The position numbers and the translations under genes were made by a program. Shown here in pieces: positions 28,701 to 36,605 of a stretch of 64,000 bases of DNA. How positions within the stretch are numbered: position 1 is the first letter of the stretch; each line of letters opens with the position of its first letter. Under the pieces are notes generated by a model. The model was not told the DNA's origin. It saw only the letters and a list, made by a program, of their open reading frames with translations, and made no database searches. The DNA comes from Stentor roeselii (taxonomy: Eukaryota > Ciliophora > Heterotrichea > Heterotrichida > Stentoridae): NCBI GenBank assembly GCA_006503475.1, contig RSEH01000165.1, positions 44,380 to 108,379 of the forward strand, in the 5' to 3' direction.

Positions 28701-29123
28701 CAGATACTTGTTAGTACTTTTCAAGGAGTTTTGAATAATAGTGAGTCTATGCATTTGAAGATGTTTCATATGATTATTCCTACTCTTACTATTAGCTATG
28801 TGGAAAGTATGCTTACTGCTAAGGATAAACTCACGAAAAAGAAAGCTATTGACATGTTTTTCACTGATGATGGATTCGCTGTTGGATTGGCTTATATTTT
28901 AAGGGTTCTTGAACAGGAGCATGACTTTGACTCTTTGCATTGGTTTGACTCTGTTGAAAATAAATTCGCTCAGGAAGAAGAAAAACTTAGTGTTATCAAG
29001 GCGAGTGAAGAAATGCAGAAGATGCAGAATATGAGTTTGAAGAAAATCACGGTTTTTAGAGAAGAGTTTGAATTGCTCAAGTATTGTTTCTTAGGTGCGA
29101 GGATCTTTTTCAATAACATTTAG
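25743..29123 (+). CDS. WASHC4: WASH complex subunit 4 (SWIP)
   Basis: This 1126-residue protein aligns by memory over its whole length with WASHC4/SWIP, which is about 1170 residues in animals. SWIP is a scaffold of the WASH complex that drives Arp2/3 actin branching on endosomes. Diagnostic blocks are ALNFYGEGKMQAEQM near the N-terminus, LDETFYNMTALNLNDW, YEEMRSLAKQKYKLN, VHLPSKHLDQGMDLLEI and NSLRTHGLGLINTTINSSY in the C-terminal half. Near the end come FTDDGFAVGLAYILR and FDSLHWFDSV. The frame has no introns over 3.4 kb. A sharp shift in base composition occurs near 27380 inside this gene. Start codon 23 bp after the NFRKB-like stop. Confidence 0.97.
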   Translation: MEPDYSDEEIGDLYSKAPTYSKPGCEFQLQKLIDLLTLFKEKLNDVQKIRTEEPCYPRAIAVEYQSYERAVGILELVTTSNQDLNKVLTVFTYLISEIKIARDYIDNNVVIALNFYGEGKMQAEQMPEGDPELMVGEMMPFFSEVFESLSYVNSLVVNMVTQLHSLYYKKQPKNHDLYGNLFKYVHLNSAFDALGKMLGGLAMIDSVVEENVNLANHWEIYKRMMQFAKNEPSKYGLNERQERQLRKCLLFLDKSILSGNCLQACLQHKGYEAAISSNKELQNEFLNYFKVKTDKLTNSIESQFEWQESKMVIDVVCLYFLYRKLFPKDFDKNLFKSIWGLIKKSPCVCVTGQVVVFTSELIQKIAPPPKSVTVEPKDPKQYLNIYMQKSDENLDKNMQNWLQKFSLWSSRMQSFLNSSSSLQDSQVVKLQDSRGKLLLQGMLLAYQIQNYIQVNTALHEHLGVPFKANFIPLLMQAIELIKAIGSTLERKQEIIALYLGSIIRLIFKDAIKPYDAIRDKIGSKPSGVGQDIMSIYKLVNELGTGCLNSIRSDLLKLCNEIIDIKNILRDNEKAIVDDGLWKFEILVEYQSNLKNSTDCSFIYWIQQLNTHFLKYIYDEPANVHRLRFLYMALEDSAKQFQYVRHVEDATTLKNQYIKDRENELMEKVIMPLARAIESDLRLHIHSLYISGIEKQNPFQSSNLCWFLDSQPIVFCEKVIDLKRKIEIYLDETFYNMTALNLNDWRTYEEMRSLAKQKYKLNLSEVHLPSKHLDQGMDLLEITKKLPGFVNKFKYNLHSQFFIEATEGDDKHVAVVSYTHISNSLRTHGLGLINTTINSSYKLLAKKFQIFSQFIYDDHIYSQLVKDRKWFINNREQLSQMYQYDRAENFLREVKKLGVFEKNLTLIDKFRVLITQIGNTLGLIRMIKTAGLNLTATRTQFIPNTQNIPKIKELAEKFSDATKTAAGSLDEIMESLTQNFTADTDYFQILVSTFQGVLNNSESMHLKMFHMIIPTLTISYVESMLTAKDKLTKKKAIDMFFTDDGFAVGLAYILRVLEQEHDFDSLHWFDSVENKFAQEEEKLSVIKASEEMQKMQNMSLKKITVFREEFELLKYCFLGARIFFNNI

Positions 29124-29179
29124 ATAAGAATCTTCAGTAGTTTGGTAGGATTCTAGGATATCACCTTCCATTGCAATAA

Positions 29180-30421
29180 ATGGAGGACAACGCAGCTCTA
29201 ATCCAGGAATACCGTCTAACAATAGAGTCAATGCAAGCGGAGGTTGATTCTCTAAAGTTCCAACTATCGACCTCAAATCTCTCCCCAGAAGAACTCCGTC
29301 AAGAACTCGAATCCTTGACAGCAGAAATCGAAGAAAAGTTTGCAGAAGTCTCAGAAAAAAACTCATCTCTGACCGACCTTCAAGCTGAGCAAGACTGGCT
29401 GAGTTTTAAATACCCGAAGTAATCCCCACCTAGGTCAGCCCAAATCGTATCCCTGTCAAAACAAGTGAAAAACGCCAGCCAGTCCCTAAGCAAGGCTCAG
29501 GAAAAGCGTTTGCAGGAAGAAAGCCAGCTATTCGAGGTTGAAAAGCTGAAAACAGTGAACCCTAAACTTCACCTGCTTGTTAAAAAAATGATACAAGCTG
29601 ATAGGACTAACTTTGACTTGAAAAACGCGATTTTGACTGCAGAAGAAGACAGAAAAAACATGCGACAAGAATACTCAAAAATCACCACCGCCCTTGGCTT
29701 GGAAGATAAAGTTAAAAGAAAAATAAAAGAAGTAGAAGTCCAGGTCGCCACAAAGAGAACTGTCGTCGAAAACCTTAGAAAAAAAGTTGAAACTGTGCAA
29801 AAAATGACTACAGATACTATCGATAACATTGAAAACTCTGTAGTTAAAGAAATTATCAGAAAATGCAATGAAACTCGCACTATTCGCGCATTTTTAGCTG
29901 AACAGATTCAAGGACTGCAAAAAGAATTCGATGACCTGGTGGAAGAAATTGACAACGCGGAAAAAAACCCGAAAAAAATCGCTCCTGCTGTCGCGAATCA
30001 GAACTTAAGGACTGAAGTCAAGTCTTTAGAAGCCAGCATCACTGAGAGAAGCAACTTGGTCAAAGAACGTGAACGTGAAAAACATCAACTCACTTTCCAC
30101 TTAGAGCAAAGCACTAAAGAACTCGTTGAATTAAGAACCAAAGTAGAAACGCTCATCAAAAAACAAGAAGAACCGAAAAAAACTCCAGTGGTCGTCAAAA
30201 GTCCTGAAAAAAAACCGGTCGTCAAAGGACTCAGTCAAAAGGCGATTGAAGCGAAAAGAGACTCAGTCCTTGAAATTCTAGGAAAAGGGGTCACTGAAGG
30301 AATGGGAAAGGAAGTCATGAAAGTACTCAAAGGAGTTGGACAGCCTGGACAAGGACTTGCTTCAAAAGTCCTCGAGTTAAACCGCAGCCAGTTCCCATCC
30401 AAGTCAATAATTTCCAAGTAG
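29180..30421 (+). CDS. Coiled-coil protein with one 15-nt intron
   Basis: Exons 29180-29418 and 29434-30421 give a product of about 408 residues. Nearly all of it is predicted coiled coil (for example LRQELESLTAEIEEKFAEVS and RKKVETVQKM), with a basic Pro-rich stretch (KKTPVVVKSPEKKPVVKG) at about 325-345. A short C-terminal segment, GMGKEVMKVLKGVG, is followed by the end. There is no membrane segment. It may be a cytoskeletal or axonemal protein, but I do not recognise a named family. It starts 56 bp after WASHC4 on the same strand and converges with the importin-like gene, 11 bp apart. Confidence 0.8.
29419..29433 (+). other. 15-nt intron (coiled-coil gene)
   Basis: GTAATCCCCACCTAG, phase 2. 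Without splicing the frame stops at its first TAA. Splicing joins two halves of one continuous coiled coil. It is unusually C-rich for an intron in this AT-rich genome. Confidence 0.88.
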
Positions 30422-30432
30422 ACTAATTAGAA

Positions 30433-31890
30433 CTAATTAAGATTCAAGAAATCTTCGCTGAAATCCTGTAAAATCTTGAGAGACTCTCGAGAAATCCTTT
30501 CATTTCTATGAACTTTCAATAAGTCTAAAATGTCGAAACCGGATAACTCGTAAAATTTTAAAAGAAACAATGAATGGTTTTCAATTCCTTGAAAATCTTT
30601 TGATCGGTTTAAGATGTTATGCAGGGCTTTTAAAGATTCAAATAAAATTTGCTCTTCTTGGCTTTGGAGAAGGTTGACCAGGTGCCAAAGGACGTTAACT
30701 TTTTTAAGACAATTAAAAATTTTTCGAGATTTCTGGTAAGTCGAGTTGCAAAGTCCTAAAATCGCGTATTTTTTTATTTGATGTTCAGGATTTGAAGTGT
30801 TTTCTAAGATCTGGGTAATTAAATCACTTTGAACTACCTTCAAAGCAGTTTCTTCAGTGCAGGCTAAGATGTTGCTGAGGATGAAAAACACTTCTTTCCG
30901 CACTTGGAGGATGGGGCTAGATGTGAGTTTAGAGATTTTTGGTAAAATGCCGAACGATATCAGGGTGTTAGTTTGATTATCGGTGCCACTTGCGATGTTT
31001 CCAATGATTTTTAAAAGAGGTTTCAGCAACTCGGACTCGGTCTTGTCGAGAAGTTGAAAGATGAGAACTATGACTTGGCTTGTAAGGACTTTATCAAGAA
31101 TCAAGCTGTGGGCGTCGAGAAGGTAAAAAGTGATCCAGGCACAATGCTCGATTGTTTGGGAGTCTTCGGATTCTAGTCCAAATTGGATTGTACGGAAAAT
31201 GCTGAAGGCAGAGGCTAAAGATGGAGCGGGCTTCTGACAACTGATGGAAAATAACACCCAGTAAGAAGACCTCTGCACTTCTTGGTCCAGGCTCGAGGAA
31301 TGGTTTAGAATTTCTTGTAAGATTGCGTCGGCTAAGACTAGATCTCGGAAGATGATGCTTTCTGAGACTATGTTTCCGAGTAGCCAGAGACAATGGTCGA
31401 CAATATCAGGACACTCGACATTCTGAAGAACCTTAGTAAGCACATCAAGCACTCCATGATTAACAAACGCTTCAATCGACCTTCCAGAATGATGAAACTC
31501 ATTAATAAGTATCCAAAGCGCCGTGTTTTGAATACTGAGCACATCAGAACTAACCATAAACAAAAACTGCTTAAGCAGCACCAGATCCAACCAAGCATAA
31601 AACGAAAAATCCGCGACTTGCGATGACAGAAGTTTGAACCTATGCAATAAAATCTCAGTCCTTTCAACATCCACAACAGTCCTAAGCTCTCCAATTATCT
31701 GTTCCAAGTGACTATGAAGTCCTAAAGGATTATCATTTGAAGAATTACAGAAAATCGCGCGTTTTTTTTTAATCAAATAGTTCCTCTTTTGTTTTCTCAA
31801 TTCAACTGCGAAGTTTTCTCTCATAGCTTTGATTTCTTGGTCTTCTGGGGCTTTTTGGTAATATTTGTTGCGTTCTTGTGTTTTATTCAT
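30433..31890 (-). CDS. Importin-alpha-like armadillo-repeat protein
   Basis: The 485-residue protein has a basic N-terminus (AVELRKQKRNYLIKKKRA, about 28-45) that resembles an importin-beta-binding segment. Armadillo repeats follow from about 60 to 470, including QNTALWILINEF, DHCLWLLGNIVSES, EHCAWITFYLLD and IKKYAILGLCNSTY. Importin-alpha carries proteins with classical nuclear localisation signals into the nucleus. The Trp and Asn residues that build the NLS groove are only partly kept (LWxLGN is clear in one repeat), so this is a divergent member or a related ARM adaptor. A composition flip lies inside this gene near 31390. Confidence 0.78.
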   Translation of the reverse strand: MNKTQERNKYYQKAPEDQEIKAMRENFAVELRKQKRNYLIKKKRAIFCNSSNDNPLGLHSHLEQIIGELRTVVDVERTEILLHRFKLLSSQVADFSFYAWLDLVLLKQFLFMVSSDVLSIQNTALWILINEFHHSGRSIEAFVNHGVLDVLTKVLQNVECPDIVDHCLWLLGNIVSESIIFRDLVLADAILQEILNHSSSLDQEVQRSSYWVLFSISCQKPAPSLASAFSIFRTIQFGLESEDSQTIEHCAWITFYLLDAHSLILDKVLTSQVIVLIFQLLDKTESELLKPLLKIIGNIASGTDNQTNTLISFGILPKISKLTSSPILQVRKEVFFILSNILACTEETALKVVQSDLITQILENTSNPEHQIKKYAILGLCNSTYQKSRKIFNCLKKVNVLWHLVNLLQSQEEQILFESLKALHNILNRSKDFQGIENHSLFLLKFYELSGFDILDLLKVHRNERISRESLKILQDFSEDFLNLN

Positions 31891-31899
31891 TAGAATTAT

Positions 31900-32949
31900 C
31901 TACGCTTTTAAAGAAGGCTTCAAAACTCTAACGTCCGCCCATTGCCAAAGCATCAAAGGTCGCCCAGCGACATGAATTTCGAACTTGCTGACCTGTTTGT
32001 CCTTTTTTCTCAAATTTTCAATGAACGGCCAGAGAATCTTTCCAGTTTCCCCGCCAAGACTGCTGAAAATTTCATCTTTGAGGTTTTCTTCAGGGATTCC
32101 ATGTTCCGGGGTGTCGTCAACATTTGCCTTAAGCTGAGTTTTGATGATTTCAAACATTTCAGCAGCTTTGTCCCTCAAAACTCTTTCTTTTTTCACTTTG
32201 ATCAGTTTGAAGACGAGAACAAGGAAGAAGACGAAGCCAATCACGAGGTAGTAAAAGTTATCCTGCCAAAATACCTGAATAATTTGAAAAACTCCTAAAA
32301 AAGGACGTTTTGCGAAGAAAACTTGAGTCCCAGACCTGTAATCTGACAGTAGTTTCGTTGATTTCAATGATGTCAGCAGGTCTATCATCTTATCTTGCAC
32401 TGGGTCTGACTCTTTAAACAGCTGGTCCAGTTCTGAAAGACTTACCTCGAATTGAGAACGGTCTTCCAGGTACTTTTCGATTGACTTTTCAAGGATGTAC
32501 TTTTCAATCCGGTTCAAGTGCTTGTAAGCTTTTTGGATTATTTCTCGGTCCTCGATGCACTCGTGGCCTGCCTTTATTAAAGGAGGGATGCATGAAAAGT
32601 CACCGTTTTCACAGGTGCTGTGAAGGGGACATGGAAGACAGTTCTGGGAAATATTTGGAGAGCAAAAAATTGGCTTCGAACTCAGTTGTTTGTAGAGGTA
32701 GATTAATGATAATAGGGAAAGGGAGAAGAATAGAATCAGGGATATTTGGAGAAGAAATTGTCGCACTTGTGTTGATGATGAACGCGCTAGGTCTGCTTGG
32801 ATCTGTCCTGAAGATTTTTGCATTTGGGACATTCGGGATTTGAAGATGTCTAGATTGTGGTTGGATTTTAAGGAGTCGGAATTGTAGGAGTGGAAATTTG
32901 AGGATTGGTTCACGGACTTCAAGTCGTATTTGATGTTTGAAACACTCAT
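31900..32949 (-). CDS. MAN1/Heh2/Src1-like inner nuclear membrane protein
   Basis: The 349-residue protein has a short Ser/Gln-rich N-terminus and a first membrane helix at about 66-88 (LLQISLILFFSLSLLSLIY). A lumenal part carries CLPCPLHSTCENGDFSC, then a second helix at about 222-244 (YYLVIGFVFFLVLVFKLI). The C-terminal region LWPFIENLRKKDKQVSK followed by WQWADVRVLKP matches the MSC (MAN1-Src1 C-terminal) domain. Such proteins span the inner nuclear membrane twice, tether chromatin and recruit ESCRT-III. No N-terminal LEM or SAP-type motif is visible. The domain call rests on pattern memory of the Cys-rich lumenal start and the MSC motif. Confidence 0.82.
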   Translation of the reverse strand: MSVSNIKYDLKSVNQSSNFHSYNSDSLKSNHNLDIFKSRMSQMQKSSGQIQADLARSSSTQVRQFLLQISLILFFSLSLLSLIYLYKQLSSKPIFCSPNISQNCLPCPLHSTCENGDFSCIPPLIKAGHECIEDREIIQKAYKHLNRIEKYILEKSIEKYLEDRSQFEVSLSELDQLFKESDPVQDKMIDLLTSLKSTKLLSDYRSGTQVFFAKRPFLGVFQIIQVFWQDNFYYLVIGFVFFLVLVFKLIKVKKERVLRDKAAEMFEIIKTQLKANVDDTPEHGIPEENLKDEIFSSLGGETGKILWPFIENLRKKDKQVSKFEIHVAGRPLMLWQWADVRVLKPSLKA

Positions 32950-33075
32950 TTATTTTGGAATATGAAATGGGCACTTTGAATTATTCTTTAAGGGGATATG
33001 GATGAGTTGCCTCCAAACTGAATCTAATTTCAAACCACTTCTCAAAAAGCTATCATTCGTTAGACATAAGCTTAT

Positions 33076-34410
33076 TTACTTAAGATGTAAAAGCATCAAA
33101 GAAGGATTTTCAATCAAAGCTTTCCACCTCGCTACAAACCTAGCAGTGGTCGCTCCATCCAACAGTCGATGATCAGCGCTCCAGCTGGTCTTGAGAACCA
33201 TTTTTTCCTCAATATTTCCAGCGACTTTCTCTAAAACAGGCCGGGTGGCTCCCAGGGCTCCAATAAAGACCTGAGGCGGTAAAATGACTGGAGAAGTGTA
33301 GGTCCCGCCTATTGTTCCGATGTTGGAAAGAGCTATTGTTCCACCTTTCAAGTCAACATCTGTCAGTTTTCCTTTTGCTCCTAAATCAGTGATTCTTGAC
33401 ATTTCTTGAGAAATTTCATAAATTGACTTGGTTTGAACGTCTTTTATGTTTGGAACAATCAGTCCGAAGGGTGAGTCCATTGCGAAGCTCACGTTGTGAG
33501 ATGAGATTAAAGTGTATTCGGATTTCGGCTCGTGAAATATTGAGTTCATTATTGGAAAGTCGAGAATTGCTAAGGATAGCGCCTTGATGAAGAATGGCAT
33601 GAATGTTAGTTTCATGTTTTTTAAGTTTGCTTTTAGCTGATTCCTCAAAGCAATAACCTGATCCATATAAACATCTTCACAATAAGTCAAATGAGGAATT
33701 TTCAAAGCTTCAGTCATAGACTTAACCATCGCCCTTTGTACAGGAGTGAGTTTTACAATTTTATCTTCAGCATGAGTTGAAATCAAAGGACTAGCAGGAG
33801 GATTGATATAAGTCGGTTCATCCAACTTCGAATTCGGGACTTGACTTGAAGGTTTTTCTAAATATTTCAACACATCTTCTTTAGTAACTCGACCATCAAG
33901 TCCTGAAGCCGGAACTTGTTTCAAGTCCAGGCCATGCTGACGGGCCAGGTTTCTTGTGGCTGGAGTTGCCAGGACTTTATTTGGAAGAACGCTTAAAATG
34001 GATTCTGGAAGATTTACTTGGGGAATTTCTTGGCTTTGGACTGATGAATCAGGGACTGTCTTTGATGGATTGGAAACCTCTTCAAGGGGAATGTCTTCTG
34101 GCATTCCTTTTGCATTTGGTGAAGATTCAACGTCGATTTTGTAAAGGGCTGAACCGATTTGAGCCATTTCTGATGGCTTATAGCAGATCTCCTTCAAAGT
34201 CCCCTTAAACGGAGACTTATATTCAATGAACCCTTTATCACTTCTAGCTTCACACAATACCTGAAATTCAGAGACTATCTGATTGGGCGAAACAAGCCAC
34301 TGAACAATCTCGACCTCAGCAATACCTTCACCAGGTTGAGGAATGATGAAAGTTTCAAGTCGATTAACTTTAAGCGAGCTTCGAAAGCCCCTAGCAAATC
34401 GAAGAATCAT
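33076..34410 (-). CDS. DBT: Branched-chain alpha-keto acid dehydrogenase E2 (lipoamide acyltransferase)
   Basis: I take the ATG at 34410 as the start; a longer open frame upstream overlaps the Ku80 gene. MILRFARGFRSSLKV is a plausible mitochondrial presequence. The 444-residue product has a lipoyl domain (about 18-95) with Lys59 in EARSDKGFIEY as the lipoate site. It also has a peripheral-subunit-binding domain (about 145-186, ATPATRNLARQHGLDL) and a catalytic domain (about 210-444). The catalytic motif DHRLLDG contains His414 and Asp418. The enzyme transfers branched-chain acyl groups to CoA in mitochondrial leucine, isoleucine and valine breakdown. The order and motifs favour DBT over the pyruvate or 2-oxoglutarate E2. 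Its start lies 13 bp after the Ku80 stop. Confidence 0.93.
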   Translation of the reverse strand: MILRFARGFRSSLKVNRLETFIIPQPGEGIAEVEIVQWLVSPNQIVSEFQVLCEARSDKGFIEYKSPFKGTLKEICYKPSEMAQIGSALYKIDVESSPNAKGMPEDIPLEEVSNPSKTVPDSSVQSQEIPQVNLPESILSVLPNKVLATPATRNLARQHGLDLKQVPASGLDGRVTKEDVLKYLEKPSSQVPNSKLDEPTYINPPASPLISTHAEDKIVKLTPVQRAMVKSMTEALKIPHLTYCEDVYMDQVIALRNQLKANLKNMKLTFMPFFIKALSLAILDFPIMNSIFHEPKSEYTLISSHNVSFAMDSPFGLIVPNIKDVQTKSIYEISQEMSRITDLGAKGKLTDVDLKGGTIALSNIGTIGGTYTSPVILPPQVFIGALGATRPVLEKVAGNIEEKMVLKTSWSADHRLLDGATTARFVARWKALIENPSLMLLHLK

Positions 34411-34423
34411 GTTTATAAGATAA

Positions 34424-36433
34424 TTATTCAATTTCATCCAAATCAGCAACCGGATTATTTCCCTGCGGTTTTTGCACTTTGACCAGAAAAGCCTTTGCTT
34501 CATTTTGACTGACTCTACTAGCTTTCGACTCATCTTTCGAAATAAGACTGACTCCCTGATCGACCATGAAATTCCAGAAGTCCGTATGAATGCCTTGCAA
34601 GTTTTTGATTTTAATAGCGAGAAAACTGTTGAAGTCACTTGGTAGGTCTTCATCAATGCATCCTTTTCTAAGAGTTTTCAGACATTCCAGGACCTTTCGA
34701 TGAAGATTTCCCCGGAAGTCTTTTTCCAAGAGCCTTAAAATGACGTCTTCCATTTGACTGACTGCTGCATCAACGAGATCTTTTTTTCGATCTTTCATCA
34801 TTTTTTCAAAGTCACTGACAGGGTCGAGGTCTCCAACAGTTCCAACTTGATCATCTTGGGGTTCATCATTTTTTCCCTTCAACAAATCAACGTACATTTT
34901 TTTTTCCTTATTAACAACTTCCACTTCTTTTAACTGAAAGGCATTCATAAAAGCCAAACAATGTTCTTCAGCAGCATTAAACATTTCTCTATCAGGTCTA
35001 AGGTACCTCTCAATATTTTCATCAAGAGCCGGTAAAGGAACTCCAGGATTTTCCGCTCTAAAAGCAAGACATTGATAAAAATACTGAAGAGTCGGACTAA
35101 AAAGCGAGGAAGGTTTAAGTCTTTCTTCGTTTTCATCTGTTTTGTCAAGTGAAAGCGAGTTGATAAAAGCTTCAGCTGCGTCTTGTTGAGCAGTAGTTGA
35201 CTCTGCAAGTTCATTGAAAGGAAAGTCTCTATAGTCTTCAGAGGTAGGCAGGTAGTTGAGCCAAAGACAGATGAGTTCAGGTTTAATGCAAGGGGTAAGA
35301 ACAACGAGTCTCACACTTTGATTGTCTTTCGCGGAGTACCTGGCGAGGACGACGTCATCTCTTTGGTAAAGCGCTTGGACATAAGCGGCAAAGCCTCGCT
35401 CGTGGTCAGGGTCGGGCGCAGGGAGGACCATATCAACACCCGCCATGAAGAAGTGCCTTGGAACAGCGGCAGAGCTGAGGTATCCAAGTACTTTCAAACA
35501 TTTTCTACTGGGATACCTTAAAAGTTCTTCATCATCAACAGACACAGGCACCACAGACTTTCCATAAAAGTAAGCCTTGATGATATCTTCTGAATCAACA
35601 ACAGTACTCGAAGGGTCATCTTCTAAAGCAGCTTCACGACTCATTTTGACAAGTCCTTCTTTCGCGTCATTTGAAAAATCAACAACTGTGCTGTGCTTTT
35701 TCAAAGAAGGAAGAGGCTCTTCTTTAGTCTTTCCATAAATGCACACGTTTAGACTGTACCCAAGGCCGAGGTCTAACGGGCCTTTGTACTTGGCGACAGG
35801 GTAAACTGCTCTTTTTCTGAATTGTTTGTAAATCTGCATCGCCGTGTTGCTTGGGTAAAGTGCGCCTTGCACGGAATCGATTAACTTGTGAAGGACCTCA
35901 GAGATGATTTTTTGCTGTTTGTTTTGAATTTTTTCATCTAAAAAGCCCAAAGCGATGATATTCACGCGAATGTCTTGAATGTTCAGCTGGTCGATTATGT
36001 CTTGAAGTTGGTCTGAAGAGTCAGCTAAACAGTTCCCGTCAGTTAGGATGAAAAGTCGTTTTTTGTACTTTTTTTTACCGATTTTTGACTCTATCATTGT
36101 TATTGCTACTACTAAAGAGTCTAAAATGTCTGCCTCGCTTGATGATGCCTCGATTGCTGAGAGAAGAGTCAGTGAATCGAGAGATGGAACGTCGAGCTCC
36201 TCGAGGACTGTTATGTGCTCGTAGCCTCCAAGGGTTTCTGATAACTCGTTGTGAGTGTCTTCAGTTCCCATTAGGATTATTCCTACTTCGTGGGATTTTG
36301 AGAGGATTAACTTCTGTTGGAGGAGAAGTTTACTTGCTTCTATTGCAGTTTCGATCTTTTTTTTACCGTCGAGGTTTTGGAGCATTGTTTTACCTACATC
36401 GATTATTATCACTACCGCTTCTTTTCCGGCCAT
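34424..36433 (-). CDS. XRCC5: Ku80 (XRCC5-like) DNA end-binding protein
   Basis: The 669-residue protein has a vWA-like N-terminus (AVVIIIDVGKTMLQN, VGIILMGTEDTHNEL, KRLFILTDGNC). A Ku beta-barrel core follows (GLGYSLNVCIYGKT, MAGVDMVLPAPDPDHERGF, LVVLTPCIKPELICLWLNYL). A helical C-terminal region contains FWNFMVDQGVSLISKDES. Ku80 with Ku70 binds double-strand ends and starts non-homologous end joining. In some ciliates a Ku80 paralogue couples DNA cutting and repair during macronuclear development; whether this copy does so cannot be told here. The length fits a Ku80 with a short C-terminal extension. Confidence 0.94.
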   Translation of the reverse strand: MAGKEAVVIIIDVGKTMLQNLDGKKKIETAIEASKLLLQQKLILSKSHEVGIILMGTEDTHNELSETLGGYEHITVLEELDVPSLDSLTLLSAIEASSSEADILDSLVVAITMIESKIGKKKYKKRLFILTDGNCLADSSDQLQDIIDQLNIQDIRVNIIALGFLDEKIQNKQQKIISEVLHKLIDSVQGALYPSNTAMQIYKQFRKRAVYPVAKYKGPLDLGLGYSLNVCIYGKTKEEPLPSLKKHSTVVDFSNDAKEGLVKMSREAALEDDPSSTVVDSEDIIKAYFYGKSVVPVSVDDEELLRYPSRKCLKVLGYLSSAAVPRHFFMAGVDMVLPAPDPDHERGFAAYVQALYQRDDVVLARYSAKDNQSVRLVVLTPCIKPELICLWLNYLPTSEDYRDFPFNELAESTTAQQDAAEAFINSLSLDKTDENEERLKPSSLFSPTLQYFYQCLAFRAENPGVPLPALDENIERYLRPDREMFNAAEEHCLAFMNAFQLKEVEVVNKEKKMYVDLLKGKNDEPQDDQVGTVGDLDPVSDFEKMMKDRKKDLVDAAVSQMEDVILRLLEKDFRGNLHRKVLECLKTLRKGCIDEDLPSDFNSFLAIKIKNLQGIHTDFWNFMVDQGVSLISKDESKASRVSQNEAKAFLVKVQKPQGNNPVADLDEIE

Positions 36434-36605
36434 TTATAAGAATTGATTGGAATGATAGGGATGTTAATTGTAGGCAGTTTTTACGGTGATGGGAGGTTTG
36501 ATTAGTGATTGGGTTTATTTCTAGATTATTTTTTGTATGAAGGTTTAGGTTAGTTCTCAACATCATTATACTCAATACATCAACTTAATAAAACATTAAT
36601 CTTAC

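Noticed and set aside
34411-34656. N-terminal extension of the DBT frame upstream of 34410
   Set aside because: It overlaps the Ku80 coding region and lacks any resemblance to E2 proteins, and MILRFARG at 34410 is a good mitochondrial start.
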